Assembly: GCF_019458805.1 (NCBI RefSeq)
Contig: NZ_JAIBOA010000002.1
Span: 1 to 64,000, forward strand
Source: Actinomadura parmotrematis
Lineage (GTDB): Bacteria > Actinomycetota > Actinomycetes > Streptosporangiales > Streptosporangiaceae
Length of the DNA stretch: 64,000 nt
Direction of reading: 5' to 3'
In this document: one piece after another, positions 8,056 through 15,682 of the stretch
Numbering within the stretch: the stretch's first letter is position 1
How the letters are laid out: the number at the start of each line of letters is the position of its first letter
The notes under the pieces: generated by a model
Told to the model about the DNA's origin: nothing
The model's database searches: none
What the model saw: only the letters and a program-made list of their open reading frames with translations
Position numbers and translations under genes: made by a program

Positions 8056-10203
8056 TCAGTCCGCCACCGGCCGCCACCGCCGCGCCGCCCGCGCGGCGGC
8101 GAGCCCGCCGCCGGCCCCGACCGCGACCGCCGCCGCCGCGCAGCCGGCCATGGCGGCGGCGAGGACGCCCCAGTCCAGGTGGCCGTCGCGCACGACCGAC
8201 ACGAACAGCAGGCCGTCCCAGGCCGTCACCGCCCCGCCCACGAGGGTCGTCACCAGCAGCGGCACCGACAGGTGCCACCAGGCGACGGCGTGGAAGACCC
8301 GCGTCCGCCCGGTGAGGACGGCGACGGGGGCGAGCGCGGGCCCGAACCGCAGGAACTCCGCCGCCGCCCCGACCCCGGCGGCCGCGAGCAGCAGGGCGAG
8401 GCCGCAGGAGCCGAACAGCAGCAGCCAGCGGCCCGTGCGGACGTAGCGGTCGACGCCGAGGATCCAGGTCTCGCCGAGCGTCTGGACGCGCGGCGCGGGC
8501 AGCGCGGCGAACGCGGCGCGCTTGACCCGCCGCTCCTGGTCGGGCGCGGCCCGGTCGGCGACGACCAGCAGCGCGTCCGGCGGCCGGGCGCGCGCGGGCG
8601 CCGTCCGGGCGGCGATGCCGTTCTCGCCGTACCATTTCCGCAGTTCCTGGACACGGGGGTCGCCGTCCAACGGCAGCGCGGCGGGCGCGGCCGTGCAGGG
8701 CAGCCGCAGCGCGCGGCGAAGGTCGGCGCAGCCGCCGGCGATCACGTCCGGGCCGGTCCCGCCCTCGGTGAGCGTGAGCACGCGCGAGCCCGCGGGCAGC
8801 CGGGCGGTGAAGGCGCGGACGGCGGCCGGGTCGAAGGCGCCGGCGTCCACGGTGAGGACGGCGGCGCCGATGCGGTCCCGGGTGGCGTGCGCGGCCGCCG
8901 CCTCGTCGTTCAGCCGGCTGGTCCACACCTGGAGCTGCACGATCAGGCCGAGCCCGATGGCGGTCGCGGCGGCGAGGCGGACGACGACGCCGGGGTGCGC
9001 GGCCGTCCAGCGGCCGCCGATCAGCAGGCCGGGCGGTCCGGCGCGGCGGCCGAGCCGGGCGAGGGACCGGCCGAGGCGGCCGCTCAGCATCGCGCCGAGC
9101 GAGGGCGCGGCGGCCCACAGGCCGAGCGTGCCGAGCGAGAACACGACGAGCCCGGTGCGGCCGCCGAGGTACTGGCTGCCGGCGACCGCCGCGAACGCGG
9201 CGCCGCACGCCGCGAGGCGGCGGCGCGGCACCCGCTCGGCGAACCGTCGCGGGCGGGTGCCGCCGCCGGGCGCCGCCGGGGCGAGCGCGACGACGAGGGC
9301 GAGCAGCAGCGCGGGGGCGGCCGCGACGGCGGCGGCGAGCAGCGGCCACGCCGCCCGCAGGTCGCCGGGGGCGAGGACGTAGCCGGTGATCGGCAGCCGG
9401 ACCGGGACCGCCAGCGCCGTCGCGACCGGCGGCAGGCCGAGGGCGGTCCCGGCGAGCACGGGCGGCGCGGCCTCCCCGACGTCGATCAGCGCCCGGTGCC
9501 GGCGCCGCGCGCCGAGCGCGCGCAGCAGGTCGGTGCGGCGGTCGCGGGTGGCCGAGCCGCAGCGCGCCGCGACGGTCGCCAGCGCCAGCGCCGGCACCCC
9601 GGCGAGGCCGCCGAGGGCGAGCAGCAGCATCGGCAGCGGCTCGGGGTCCTGGGCCTCGCCGAGGCCGTAGGCCCGGCCGAACCCGGCTGCGGCGTCCCAC
9701 GAGCGGCGCTCGGCACCCGCCGGCGGGTGCCGGGGGCGCACGTAGGCGAGCCGCTCGGCGGGCGAGGCGAGGCCCGCCGCGCCGATCGTCCCCGCGTACC
9801 GGCCGTAGCGCTCCCGGACGCCGTCGCCGGCCGCCGCCAGCGCGGGCGACAGCAGCACCTCTCCGGGGGCGGGCCAGGCGCGCACGCCGGGCGGCGGCGC
9901 TGCGTCCGGGGTCAGCGGCTCCACGTAGACGATCCAGTGCGGGACGTCGCCGGCGGCCTCGTCCAGGTCGGACCAGAGCACGGTCGCCGGATGCCGGGCC
10001 GTGGCGGGCACCGGGCCGCGCGCCCGGTCGCGGACGTCGCGCCCGTGGTACATCGCGGCCGCGCCGACCGCCGCCGCCGCGACCGCCGTCAGCGCGGCGG
10101 CGGCGAGGAGCAGCGCGACGAACCGGAGCCGCCCGCCGGGGGCGCCGCGCCCGGCGGCCCGCCCGATCCCGAGGAGCTGGCGGGACAGGCCGCGCCCGCT
10201 CAC
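8056..10203 (-). CDS. ABC transporter permease, MacB/LolC-like, 715 aa
   Basis: A large integral membrane protein with an N-terminal membrane segment (residues about 28-52), an extracytoplasmic domain, a block of several membrane helices in the middle, a second extracytoplasmic domain (with a possible disulfide in GGCADLRRALRLPC) and three helices near the C-terminus. This is the two-module FtsX/MacB-like layout of type VII ABC transporters. GTG 10203 overlaps the stop of the ATPase gene by four bases (GTGA), so the two are translationally coupled. Such pairs usually move lipoproteins, peptides or act in drug or bacteriocin resistance; substrate unknown. The secreted protein gene just upstream on the same strand is a candidate client. 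Confidence 0.8.
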   Translation of the reverse strand: MSGRGLSRQLLGIGRAAGRGAPGGRLRFVALLLAAAALTAVAAAAVGAAAMYHGRDVRDRARGPVPATARHPATVLWSDLDEAAGDVPHWIVYVEPLTPDAAPPPGVRAWPAPGEVLLSPALAAAGDGVRERYGRYAGTIGAAGLASPAERLAYVRPRHPPAGAERRSWDAAAGFGRAYGLGEAQDPEPLPMLLLALGGLAGVPALALATVAARCGSATRDRRTDLLRALGARRRHRALIDVGEAAPPVLAGTALGLPPVATALAVPVRLPITGYVLAPGDLRAAWPLLAAAVAAAPALLLALVVALAPAAPGGGTRPRRFAERVPRRRLAACGAAFAAVAGSQYLGGRTGLVVFSLGTLGLWAAAPSLGAMLSGRLGRSLARLGRRAGPPGLLIGGRWTAAHPGVVVRLAAATAIGLGLIVQLQVWTSRLNDEAAAAHATRDRIGAAVLTVDAGAFDPAAVRAFTARLPAGSRVLTLTEGGTGPDVIAGGCADLRRALRLPCTAAPAALPLDGDPRVQELRKWYGENGIAARTAPARARPPDALLVVADRAAPDQERRVKRAAFAALPAPRVQTLGETWILGVDRYVRTGRWLLLFGSCGLALLLAAAGVGAAAEFLRFGPALAPVAVLTGRTRVFHAVAWWHLSVPLLVTTLVGGAVTAWDGLLFVSVVRDGHLDWGVLAAAMAGCAAAAVAVGAGGGLAAARAARRWRPVAD

Positions 10204-10874
10204 GCGGCCGCCTCCGCGGAGAGCCGGCCGCCGCGCAGGACGAGGCGCTCGTCCGCGCGGGCCGCGACGGCCGGGTCGTGGGTGGCCACCACCAGCGCGC
10301 AGCCGTGCTCGGCGGGCAGCGCGAACAGCAGGTCGGCGACGGCCTCGCGCGCCTCGGCGTCCAGGGCGCCGGTCGGCTCGTCGGCGAGCACGACCGCCGG
10401 GCCGGCGGCGAGCGCCCGCGCCACCGCGACGCGCTGCCGCTCGCCGCCCGACAGCAGACCGGTCGCCGTCCCCTCCACCGGGACGCCGAGCCGGACGAGC
10501 AGCTCCCGCGCGGCCGCGTACGCCGCGCGGCGCCCGGTCCCGCCGAGCAGGGCGGGCAGCGCCGCGTTCTCCACCGGCGTCAGCTCGGGCAGCAGCTCGC
10601 CGAACTGGAAGACCATGCCCATGGTGCGGCGGCGGTGCTCGGCGAGCGCCCGCCGGGACATCCGGGTGACGTCGGCGCCCGCCACCGCGATCTCCCCGGC
10701 GTCGGGGCGGACCAGCCCGAGCAGGCACATCAGCAGGGTCGACTTCCCGCTCCCGCTCGGCCCGCTCACCGCCACCGACCCGCCGGCCGGCACGTCCAGC
10801 CCGGCGCCGTCCAGCAGCACCCGCCCCCCGACCGCGTACCGCACGCCCCGCGCCCGCACCACCGGACCGACCAT
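10200..10874 (-). CDS. ABC transporter ATP-binding protein, LolD/MacB family
   Basis: A 224-residue nucleotide-binding protein. Walker A SGPSGSGKST (about 39-48), Q-loop in MVFQFGELLP, signature LLSGGERQRVAVARAL, Walker B VVLADEPTGALD and the H-switch in VVATHD are all intact, so it should hydrolyse ATP. The LADEPTGALD signature is typical of the LolD/MacB/FtsE subgroup, matching the FtsX-like permease encoded next with a 4-nt overlap. ATG 10874 is preceded by a G/A-rich stretch (GGGGGAAGCGAGC). The gap of 76 bases from the secreted-protein gene upstream permits one transcript for all three. Confidence 0.88.
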   Translation of the reverse strand: MVGPVVRARGVRYAVGGRVLLDGAGLDVPAGGSVAVSGPSGSGKSTLLMCLLGLVRPDAGEIAVAGADVTRMSRRALAEHRRRTMGMVFQFGELLPELTPVENAALPALLGGTGRRAAYAAARELLVRLGVPVEGTATGLLSGGERQRVAVARALAAGPAVVLADEPTGALDAEAREAVADLLFALPAEHGCALVVATHDPAVAARADERLVLRGGRLSAEAAA

Positions 10875-10950
10875 GCTCGCCTTCCCCCGCTTCCCTCGGA
10901 GCCGTGCGCCGCCCGCGACCGCCCGCCATAAGGGGCGGCCGGAAAAAGAA

Positions 10951-11304
10951 TCAGCCCTTCACCTTGACCCAGGCCGTGCATTTGTCGGGCTTCCAGTCGT
11001 ACTCCTCGCAGGGGTGGATTTTGGTGATGCGGGATCCGTTCCCCGAGTACACCTTGGTCCGGTAACCGGACTTGTTCCACAGGGTCTTCTTCTTGCCGCC
11101 GCTGCTGTAGCGGTTGTACTCGCCCTTCACCCACTGCTTCTTGCCGAGGTCCTGAAGGCCGGTCCTACCGGCCTTGCCGGCGGCCGGCGCCCATTGGCTC
11201 ACGCGACCGGACAGCGTCGCCGTCTTGCCGAGCGCGTCGGCGGAAGGCAGCGCGAACCCCGTGACCAGCGCCGCCCAAACGGCCGCCTTGACGAATTTCG
11301 ACAT
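10951..11304 (-). CDS. small secreted basic protein, 117 aa
   Basis: I do not recognise the family. The ATG at 11304 follows GGGGAG at good spacing and gives a signal peptide: MSKFVKAAVW then a hydrophobic core and cleavage near ADALG (about residues 20-25). The mature part is strongly basic and rich in Lys, Gly, Tyr and Trp, with two cysteines near the C-terminus that could form a disulfide. An in-frame ATG ten codons upstream is less likely. It lies directly before a LolD/MacB-type ABC transporter on the same strand; small secreted proteins beside such transporters are often bacteriocin-like, but no bacteriocin family motif is evident. Confidence 0.65.
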   Translation of the reverse strand: MSKFVKAAVWAALVTGFALPSADALGKTATLSGRVSQWAPAAGKAGRTGLQDLGKKQWVKGEYNRYSSGGKKKTLWNKSGYRTKVYSGNGSRITKIHPCEEYDWKPDKCTAWVKVKG

Positions 11305-11548
11305 CAATGACTCCCCGTCATCGGACGATGACACGGTCGCTTTTGCGACCCTCGTGCCATCCCTTATGACAGAGAAATATTCCGGGAGCGAATGAAAGGG
11401 TCAACACCCGGTGCACGGCGCTGCCGGGATGCGAGACCGGATCAGGCCAACCTGCCGTGCCCTTCCCGGGCGTCCGGCCTGCTGAAGGCGGCGGACCCGC
11501 CGGAGCGGGAGGGGACGCCGGGATGGCCGTCTCCGGACGGCGACCGGG

Positions 11549-12229
11549 TCAGGAGCGCAGGGCGAGGAGGAGGTCGACGCGGTCGTCCAGGGAGGACAGG
11601 TCGCGGCCGGTCAGCTCCTCGATGCGGCGGATCCGGTACCGCAGGGTGTTGACGTGCAGGTTCAGCAGGCGCGCGCAGGCCGTCCAGGAGCCCGAGCAGG
11701 CCAGGAACCGGTCGAGGGTGCCGAGCAGGTCGCTGCGGTAGCGGCGGTCGTAGCCGATGACGGCGCCGAGCACCTGCTGCCGGAAGGTCCGGCGGGCCTC
11801 GGCGGGCAGCCGGGCGAGCAGCGCGGCGTGCGAGGAGGGCAGCACGTCCGGGTCGCCGGTCTCGGCGTCCAGGCGGCGCACCACGATCGCCATCAGCCGC
11901 GACAGCGGCGTCTCGGCGGGCACCGCGACGAGCGGCACCCCGTAGCGCTCGCACGCCTCGACGAGGTCGGCGGGGACGGGCTGGGCGGCCTCGCCGGCGG
12001 CGAGCGCGCTGATCCGCTCGGCGGCGAGGGCCGCCACGAACGGCGCCGAGTCGTAGGGGCCGCGCCGCCACATGAGGCCGGTGAGCACGAGCTCCCCGCC
12101 GTCCAGATAGCGGGACGGGTCGGGCAGGTCGGTCACGAACACCTGCCGGATCGGGCGGTCCAGCCGCTCCGCGCAGGCGAGGGGACGGAGGCGGAGGTCG
12201 AGGTCGTCGAGCAGATCGAGCGTCTTCAC
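11549..12229 (-). CDS. PucR-family transcriptional regulator
   Basis: A 226-residue regulator. The N-terminal half is a PucR ligand-sensing domain (LRPLACAERLDRPIRQVFVTD and ELVLTGLMWRRGP), and the C-terminus carries the PucR/CdaR helix-turn-helix with the hallmark LNLHVNTLRYRIRRIEELTG (about 185-204). It is short for the family because the central GGDEF-like domain is missing. The frame is open far upstream, but GTG 12229 begins the conserved domain and lies seven bases after TAGGCT, implying a leaderless message. Its target is unknown; the divergent neighbour is a polysaccharide deacetylase 196 bases away. Confidence 0.8.
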   Translation of the reverse strand: MKTLDLLDDLDLRLRPLACAERLDRPIRQVFVTDLPDPSRYLDGGELVLTGLMWRRGPYDSAPFVAALAAERISALAAGEAAQPVPADLVEACERYGVPLVAVPAETPLSRLMAIVVRRLDAETGDPDVLPSSHAALLARLPAEARRTFRQQVLGAVIGYDRRYRSDLLGTLDRFLACSGSWTACARLLNLHVNTLRYRIRRIEELTGRDLSSLDDRVDLLLALRS

Positions 12230-12236
12230 GCGGGCG

Positions 12237-12242
12237 AGCCTA
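12237..12242 (-). promoter_or_regulatory. -10 hexamer TAGGCT for leaderless pucR-type gene
   Basis: TAGGCT on the minus strand, then seven bases, then the GTG at 12229. No ribosome binding site is present between them. Confidence 0.45.
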
Positions 12243-12425
12243 GGAAACGCATGTTCGGGCTGTATGCACGAAGTGTTACGTGCAGGAAACGCGGTCTTGG
12301 AGGCGCCGCCGGTGACATGGCCCACACCGGCCGTCCCGCGCCGAACCCGCGCGTGACTCCCGGGATCGGAGGGAAGAGCGGGATGACGGTACGCGACGGA
12401 CGTGTGACGGACGGGGGCGGAACGC

Positions 12426-13247
12426 ATGGGCGAGGACGGCGGCGCGCTGAGCCGGAGGCGGTTCCTCGCCGTCGCGGGGACGGCGGGAGTCACCGGCGCG
12501 TCCCTGCTGGCGGCGGGCGCGGCCTGCGGGGGCGAGGAGACCGCCCGCCGGTCGGCGGCGCGCCGCCGGATGAGCGTGGCGGCGCCGTCGCCGCCGCCGC
12601 GGCAGGCGCCTCCGCCGAGCTGGACGCGGGCGCCGCTCACCGCCGCGCACCGTCCCGTCTTCGACCTGCGGCAGGTGCTGCCCGCGCCGCCGCCGAACGC
12701 GATCGCGCTCACCATCGACGACGGCCCGCACCCCGAGTGGACGCCGCGGATGCTGGACCTGCTGGCCCGGCACGGCGTCCCGGCGACGTTCTCGGTCATC
12801 GGCGCCGAGGTGAAGCGCTTCCCCAAGCTGGTGGAGCGGATCGCCGCCGCCGGGCACCAGGTCGCCAACCACACCATGCACCACCCCAGCCCGTTCGCGG
12901 CGCTGCCGCACGCCCGCATCCGCGCCGAGATGGCCGAGGCGCGGGTGCGGATCGAGGACGCCGCCGGGTACGCGCCGCGCTTCTTCCGCTCCCCCGGCGG
13001 CGACTGGAACGCCTACACCTACGACCAGTGCGCCGAGCAGGGCATGATCCCGATCGACTGGGACGTGGACCCGCGCGACTGGGCGACCCCCGGCGCGCGG
13101 CACATCGAGCGCGCGCTGCTGAAGGCGGGGCCCGGCGACATCGTCCTCTGCCACGACGGCGGCGGCGACCGCGCGCAGACCATCGCGGCCCTCTCCCGCG
13201 CCCTGCCGGCCCTGAAACGCCGCGGCCTGACCTTCGTCTCCCTCTGA
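12426..13247 (+). CDS. polysaccharide deacetylase (NodB domain), exported lipoprotein
   Basis: A 273-residue carbohydrate esterase family 4 protein. A twin-arginine signal (SRRRFLAVAG, residues 9-18) leads to a lipobox ending in Cys34, so it is probably a Tat-exported lipoprotein, followed by a Pro/Arg-rich linker. The catalytic motifs are complete: TIDDGP (96-101) with the base and metal Asp, NHTMHH (148-153) with the metal His pair, RSPGGDWN, DWDVDPRDW and VLCHDGGG. It should remove N- or O-acetyl groups from cell-wall or environmental polysaccharide, with peptidoglycan or chitin oligomers as likely substrates. It stands alone on the plus strand. Confidence 0.88.
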   Translation: MGEDGGALSRRRFLAVAGTAGVTGASLLAAGAACGGEETARRSAARRRMSVAAPSPPPRQAPPPSWTRAPLTAAHRPVFDLRQVLPAPPPNAIALTIDDGPHPEWTPRMLDLLARHGVPATFSVIGAEVKRFPKLVERIAAAGHQVANHTMHHPSPFAALPHARIRAEMAEARVRIEDAAGYAPRFFRSPGGDWNAYTYDQCAEQGMIPIDWDVDPRDWATPGARHIERALLKAGPGDIVLCHDGGGDRAQTIAALSRALPALKRRGLTFVSL

Positions 13248-13259
13248 CCGCGGCGCGGG

Positions 13260-13607
13260 TCAGAGGGCGGGTTCGTCGAGGACCCAGCCGCCCGCCTCGG
13301 GGCCGTCGGGGATCCAGCGGGCGCGCGTCATGTCGACGCGGCGCCCGTCGGGGCGGAGCGGGGTGCCCTCCGCGCGGTACTCCTCCAGGGCCCGCACCTC
13401 GTGCCCGGACGCCGGGCCGCCGTCGGCCCTCACCACCCGCCACCACGGCACGCCGCCGCCGTAGAGCGCCATGACCCGCCCGACCTGGCGCGGCCCGCCC
13501 CGGCCGACCAGCTCGGCGATGTCGCCGTAGGCGAGCACCCGGCCGGGCGGGATGCGCTCGACGGTGTCGAGGACGACCTCGGCGTACTCGTCAGGTTCCG
13601 GCTGCAC
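13260..13607 (-). CDS. DNA alkyltransferase-like protein (ATL), no catalytic cysteine
   Basis: A 115-residue member of the O6-alkylguanine-DNA alkyltransferase C-terminal domain family. The active-site PCHR motif is replaced by PWWR (residues 54-57), so the alkyl-accepting cysteine is a Trp. The base-flipping Tyr (AYGDIAE) and the QVGRVM arginine-finger segment are kept. This is the ATL signature: such proteins bind O6-alkylguanine, flip the base and flag it for nucleotide excision repair instead of repairing it. GTG 13607 is used as start. The end lies 12 bases from the convergent deacetylase gene. Confidence 0.85.
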   Translation of the reverse strand: MQPEPDEYAEVVLDTVERIPPGRVLAYGDIAELVGRGGPRQVGRVMALYGGGVPWWRVVRADGGPASGHEVRALEEYRAEGTPLRPDGRRVDMTRARWIPDGPEAGGWVLDEPAL

Positions 13608-13648
13608 CCGCCGATTCTGCCGGACGCCGCGCGCGCGGCGCGAGCCGC

Positions 13649-14857
13649 TCAGCCCACCACGGGCGGTGCCTCGCTCTCCTTCTCGGCCGATTCCGCGGGC
13701 GCCTCCGGTTCCGGCTCCAGGGGTTTGCGCTTGCGGACGGCGAGCAACAGGGCGGCGCCGAGCAGGGCGAGGCCGAGCAGCGCCAGGCCCGCCGCTGCGC
13801 CCATGACGGGCAGCCGCGGTTTCGCCGCGCGGACGTCGCCCGGCTTGCCGCCCCCGCCGAACCGCGACGTCGCCGCGAACTCCTCCGCGGGCTCGGCCGC
13901 CAGCTGCTGGGAGATCGCCTTGGCCTTGTCGAGCGCGCCCTTGGCGTTGACGTACCCGAACCCGAGGTCGGTGTCGTAGTGGCCCGCGCCCTTGGGGTGC
14001 CGCGCCGACGTGGTGAGCGCCATCGCGACCTGCTGCGGCGTCAGCTTCGGGTACTTCGACCTGACCATCGTGGCGGCGGCCGTCACCCAGGCGAGGGAGA
14101 CGCCGGGCCCCCACACCTCCCACGGGCCGCCCACCCCGGCGCCGATCGTCTTGCTCGCCGGGGCGGCCAGCGCGATCTGGCTGCTCGGCCGCGTGAACTT
14201 CCCGTCGCGCTCGCCGCCGGCCTTCACCGAGGCCACGGCGATGACGCCGGGCGCCGCCGCCGGCTGGAGGTCGTAGACCTCCCTGTCCATGCCCGTCGCC
14301 GTCACCACGACCGCGTTCTTGTCGAGCGCGTAGGCGACGGCCTGGGAGACCGCGCCGTTGTCGTCGAAGGTGGAGACGTCGACGGCGATCACGCCGGCGT
14401 CGTGGTCGGCGGCCCACGTGATGCCGTCGGCGAGGGCCTTCGCGCCGTAGGCCTGGTGGTTCCAGTGCGTCGCGCCGGGGTCCTTGCCGTTGGGATAGGC
14501 CCGGACGGGCAGCAGCCGCGCCCCGCTGACGAAGCCCGGCGCGTTCGCGGGGCCGCTGTCGCCGACCAGCAGGGAGGCGATCACGGTGTCGTACCGGCGC
14601 GTGGGGCGCGGGGTGCCCACCAGGTCGTGCTGGGGTTCCAGCGAGCCGCGCAACGCCCGCACCTTCGGGTCCACGCCCTCGCCGACGAGCGCGATCTTCA
14701 CGCCCTCGCCCTTGGTGACGCGGCGGGCCAGGGCCATATCGGCGATCGCCCGGACGGCCCAGCCGGCGTCCGCGGAGGCCGGCCGGGCCGGCACCACGAG
14801 CGTCCCGGTGGCGACGGCGGCGGCGCCGAGCAGCGCCGCGATCCTGGATCTCAGCAT
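13649..14857 (-). CDS. catalytically dead mycosin-like subtilase (pseudoprotease)
   Basis: A 402-residue protein with signal peptide (residues 1-29), subtilase-like domain, C-terminal membrane helix (about 352-372) and acidic tail, the mycosin plan. Aligned by eye with the two neighbouring paralogues, the catalytic Asp is Gly59 (IALVGEGVD), the His is Tyr89 (RYDTVIASLL) and the oxyanion Asn is Met190 (TATGMD); only the Ser (254, PGVSLAW) remains. It cannot work as a normal subtilase, yet the frame is intact. ATG 14857 overlaps the upstream gene as ATGCTGA, the same junction as in the two active pairs. A scaffold, decoy or regulatory role is plausible. Confidence 0.82.
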   Translation of the reverse strand: MLRSRIAALLGAAAVATGTLVVPARPASADAGWAVRAIADMALARRVTKGEGVKIALVGEGVDPKVRALRGSLEPQHDLVGTPRPTRRYDTVIASLLVGDSGPANAPGFVSGARLLPVRAYPNGKDPGATHWNHQAYGAKALADGITWAADHDAGVIAVDVSTFDDNGAVSQAVAYALDKNAVVVTATGMDREVYDLQPAAAPGVIAVASVKAGGERDGKFTRPSSQIALAAPASKTIGAGVGGPWEVWGPGVSLAWVTAAATMVRSKYPKLTPQQVAMALTTSARHPKGAGHYDTDLGFGYVNAKGALDKAKAISQQLAAEPAEEFAATSRFGGGGKPGDVRAAKPRLPVMGAAAGLALLGLALLGAALLLAVRKRKPLEPEPEAPAESAEKESEAPPVVG

Positions 14858-15627
14858 CGGACGCCCTCCACCTTGCACGGGTCGTTGCTCTCGCGCAGCT
14901 TCTCCATCAGGTCGTAGAGGGCGGCCTTGGAGAACGCGAAGTCCTCGTCGAGGTCGTCCTTGGCGATGCCGCCGCGCCCGTCGGTCCAGCCCGCCGTCCG
15001 GAAGAACACGTAGGGCGTGCGGTTGCCGTCCACGGCGAACAGCCGCCGCGCCTTGTCGTCGAAGGACTGGGCGGTCGTGCCGCCCACTTGCAGGGCGCGC
15101 ACGCCGTGCCGGGTGCCCGCGTCGCCGAGCGCGGAGATCGCGTTGGTCGCCTGGTCGGTGCCGGGCAGGACCGCGACGCCGAGGGTGCCGGCGAGCGTGC
15201 CGGCGCCGCCGCTGTAGGTGGCGCGCAGCACCGTCCGGCAGCCGTACCTGGCGAGGACCGCGGCGATCTCCCTGTCCAGGCCGTCCGCGCACGGTACCGG
15301 GACGGCGATGCCGAGCCTCCGGTAGGGCGTCGCCGGGGTGCCCACGCCCTCGCTGGATCCGTCGCCGCCGGCCATCGGGAAGATCCGGCCGGCCGGGAGG
15401 CGCTTCCAGCGGGCCGCGAGCTCGGTCGCGCCGGCCTTCTCGATCTCGGCGGCGGTGGGCTTGCGGGTGAGGTCCAGGACGGCGAGGGTGGCGCCGCCGG
15501 CGAGGGCGGCGACGCCGAGGACCGCCGGCAGGGCGATCAGCAGGACGGGGCGGCGGCGCCGGGCCGGGCGCGCCGCGCCGGGCGCCGTCGGCGGCGCCTC
15601 GGGGGGAGTCTCGGGGGGTTGGGGCAC
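14851..15627 (-). CDS. mycosin-associated membrane protein 1
   Basis: A 258-residue single-pass membrane protein: Pro-rich cytoplasmic N-terminus, RRRR stop, hydrophobic helix (about 27-50), then an extracytoplasmic domain. It shares features with the proteins at 16867-17622 and 18866-19696: an AGRIFP motif soon after the helix, a Cys pair ending in C-R-x-LLRATY-like sequence, a TLGVAVLPG strand, and two C-terminal cysteines with Cys as the very last residue. Four conserved cysteines suggest two disulfides outside the cell. Function unknown; always encoded directly before a mycosin-like gene. Start GTG 15627. Confidence 0.75.
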   Translation of the reverse strand: MPQPPETPPEAPPTAPGAARPARRRRPVLLIALPAVLGVAALAGGATLAVLDLTRKPTAAEIEKAGATELAARWKRLPAGRIFPMAGGDGSSEGVGTPATPYRRLGIAVPVPCADGLDREIAAVLARYGCRTVLRATYSGGAGTLAGTLGVAVLPGTDQATNAISALGDAGTRHGVRALQVGGTTAQSFDDKARRLFAVDGNRTPYVFFRTAGWTDGRGGIAKDDLDEDFAFSKAALYDLMEKLRESNDPCKVEGVRC

Positions 15628-15632
15628 AGAGC

Positions 15633-15656
15633 GTTATCGAACAGCAGTTCAATAAC
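15633..15656. promoter_or_regulatory. 24-bp imperfect palindrome at start of membrane protein/pseudo-mycosin pair
   Basis: GTTATCGAAC-AGCA-GTTCAATAAC: 10-base arms with one mismatch around a 4-base centre, ending five bases before the GTG at 15627. It is AT-rich for this genome and could be an operator, possibly overlapping the promoter. Confidence 0.45.
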
Positions 15657-15682
15657 GAAACGATCATCAGTAAGGTCGCGGG

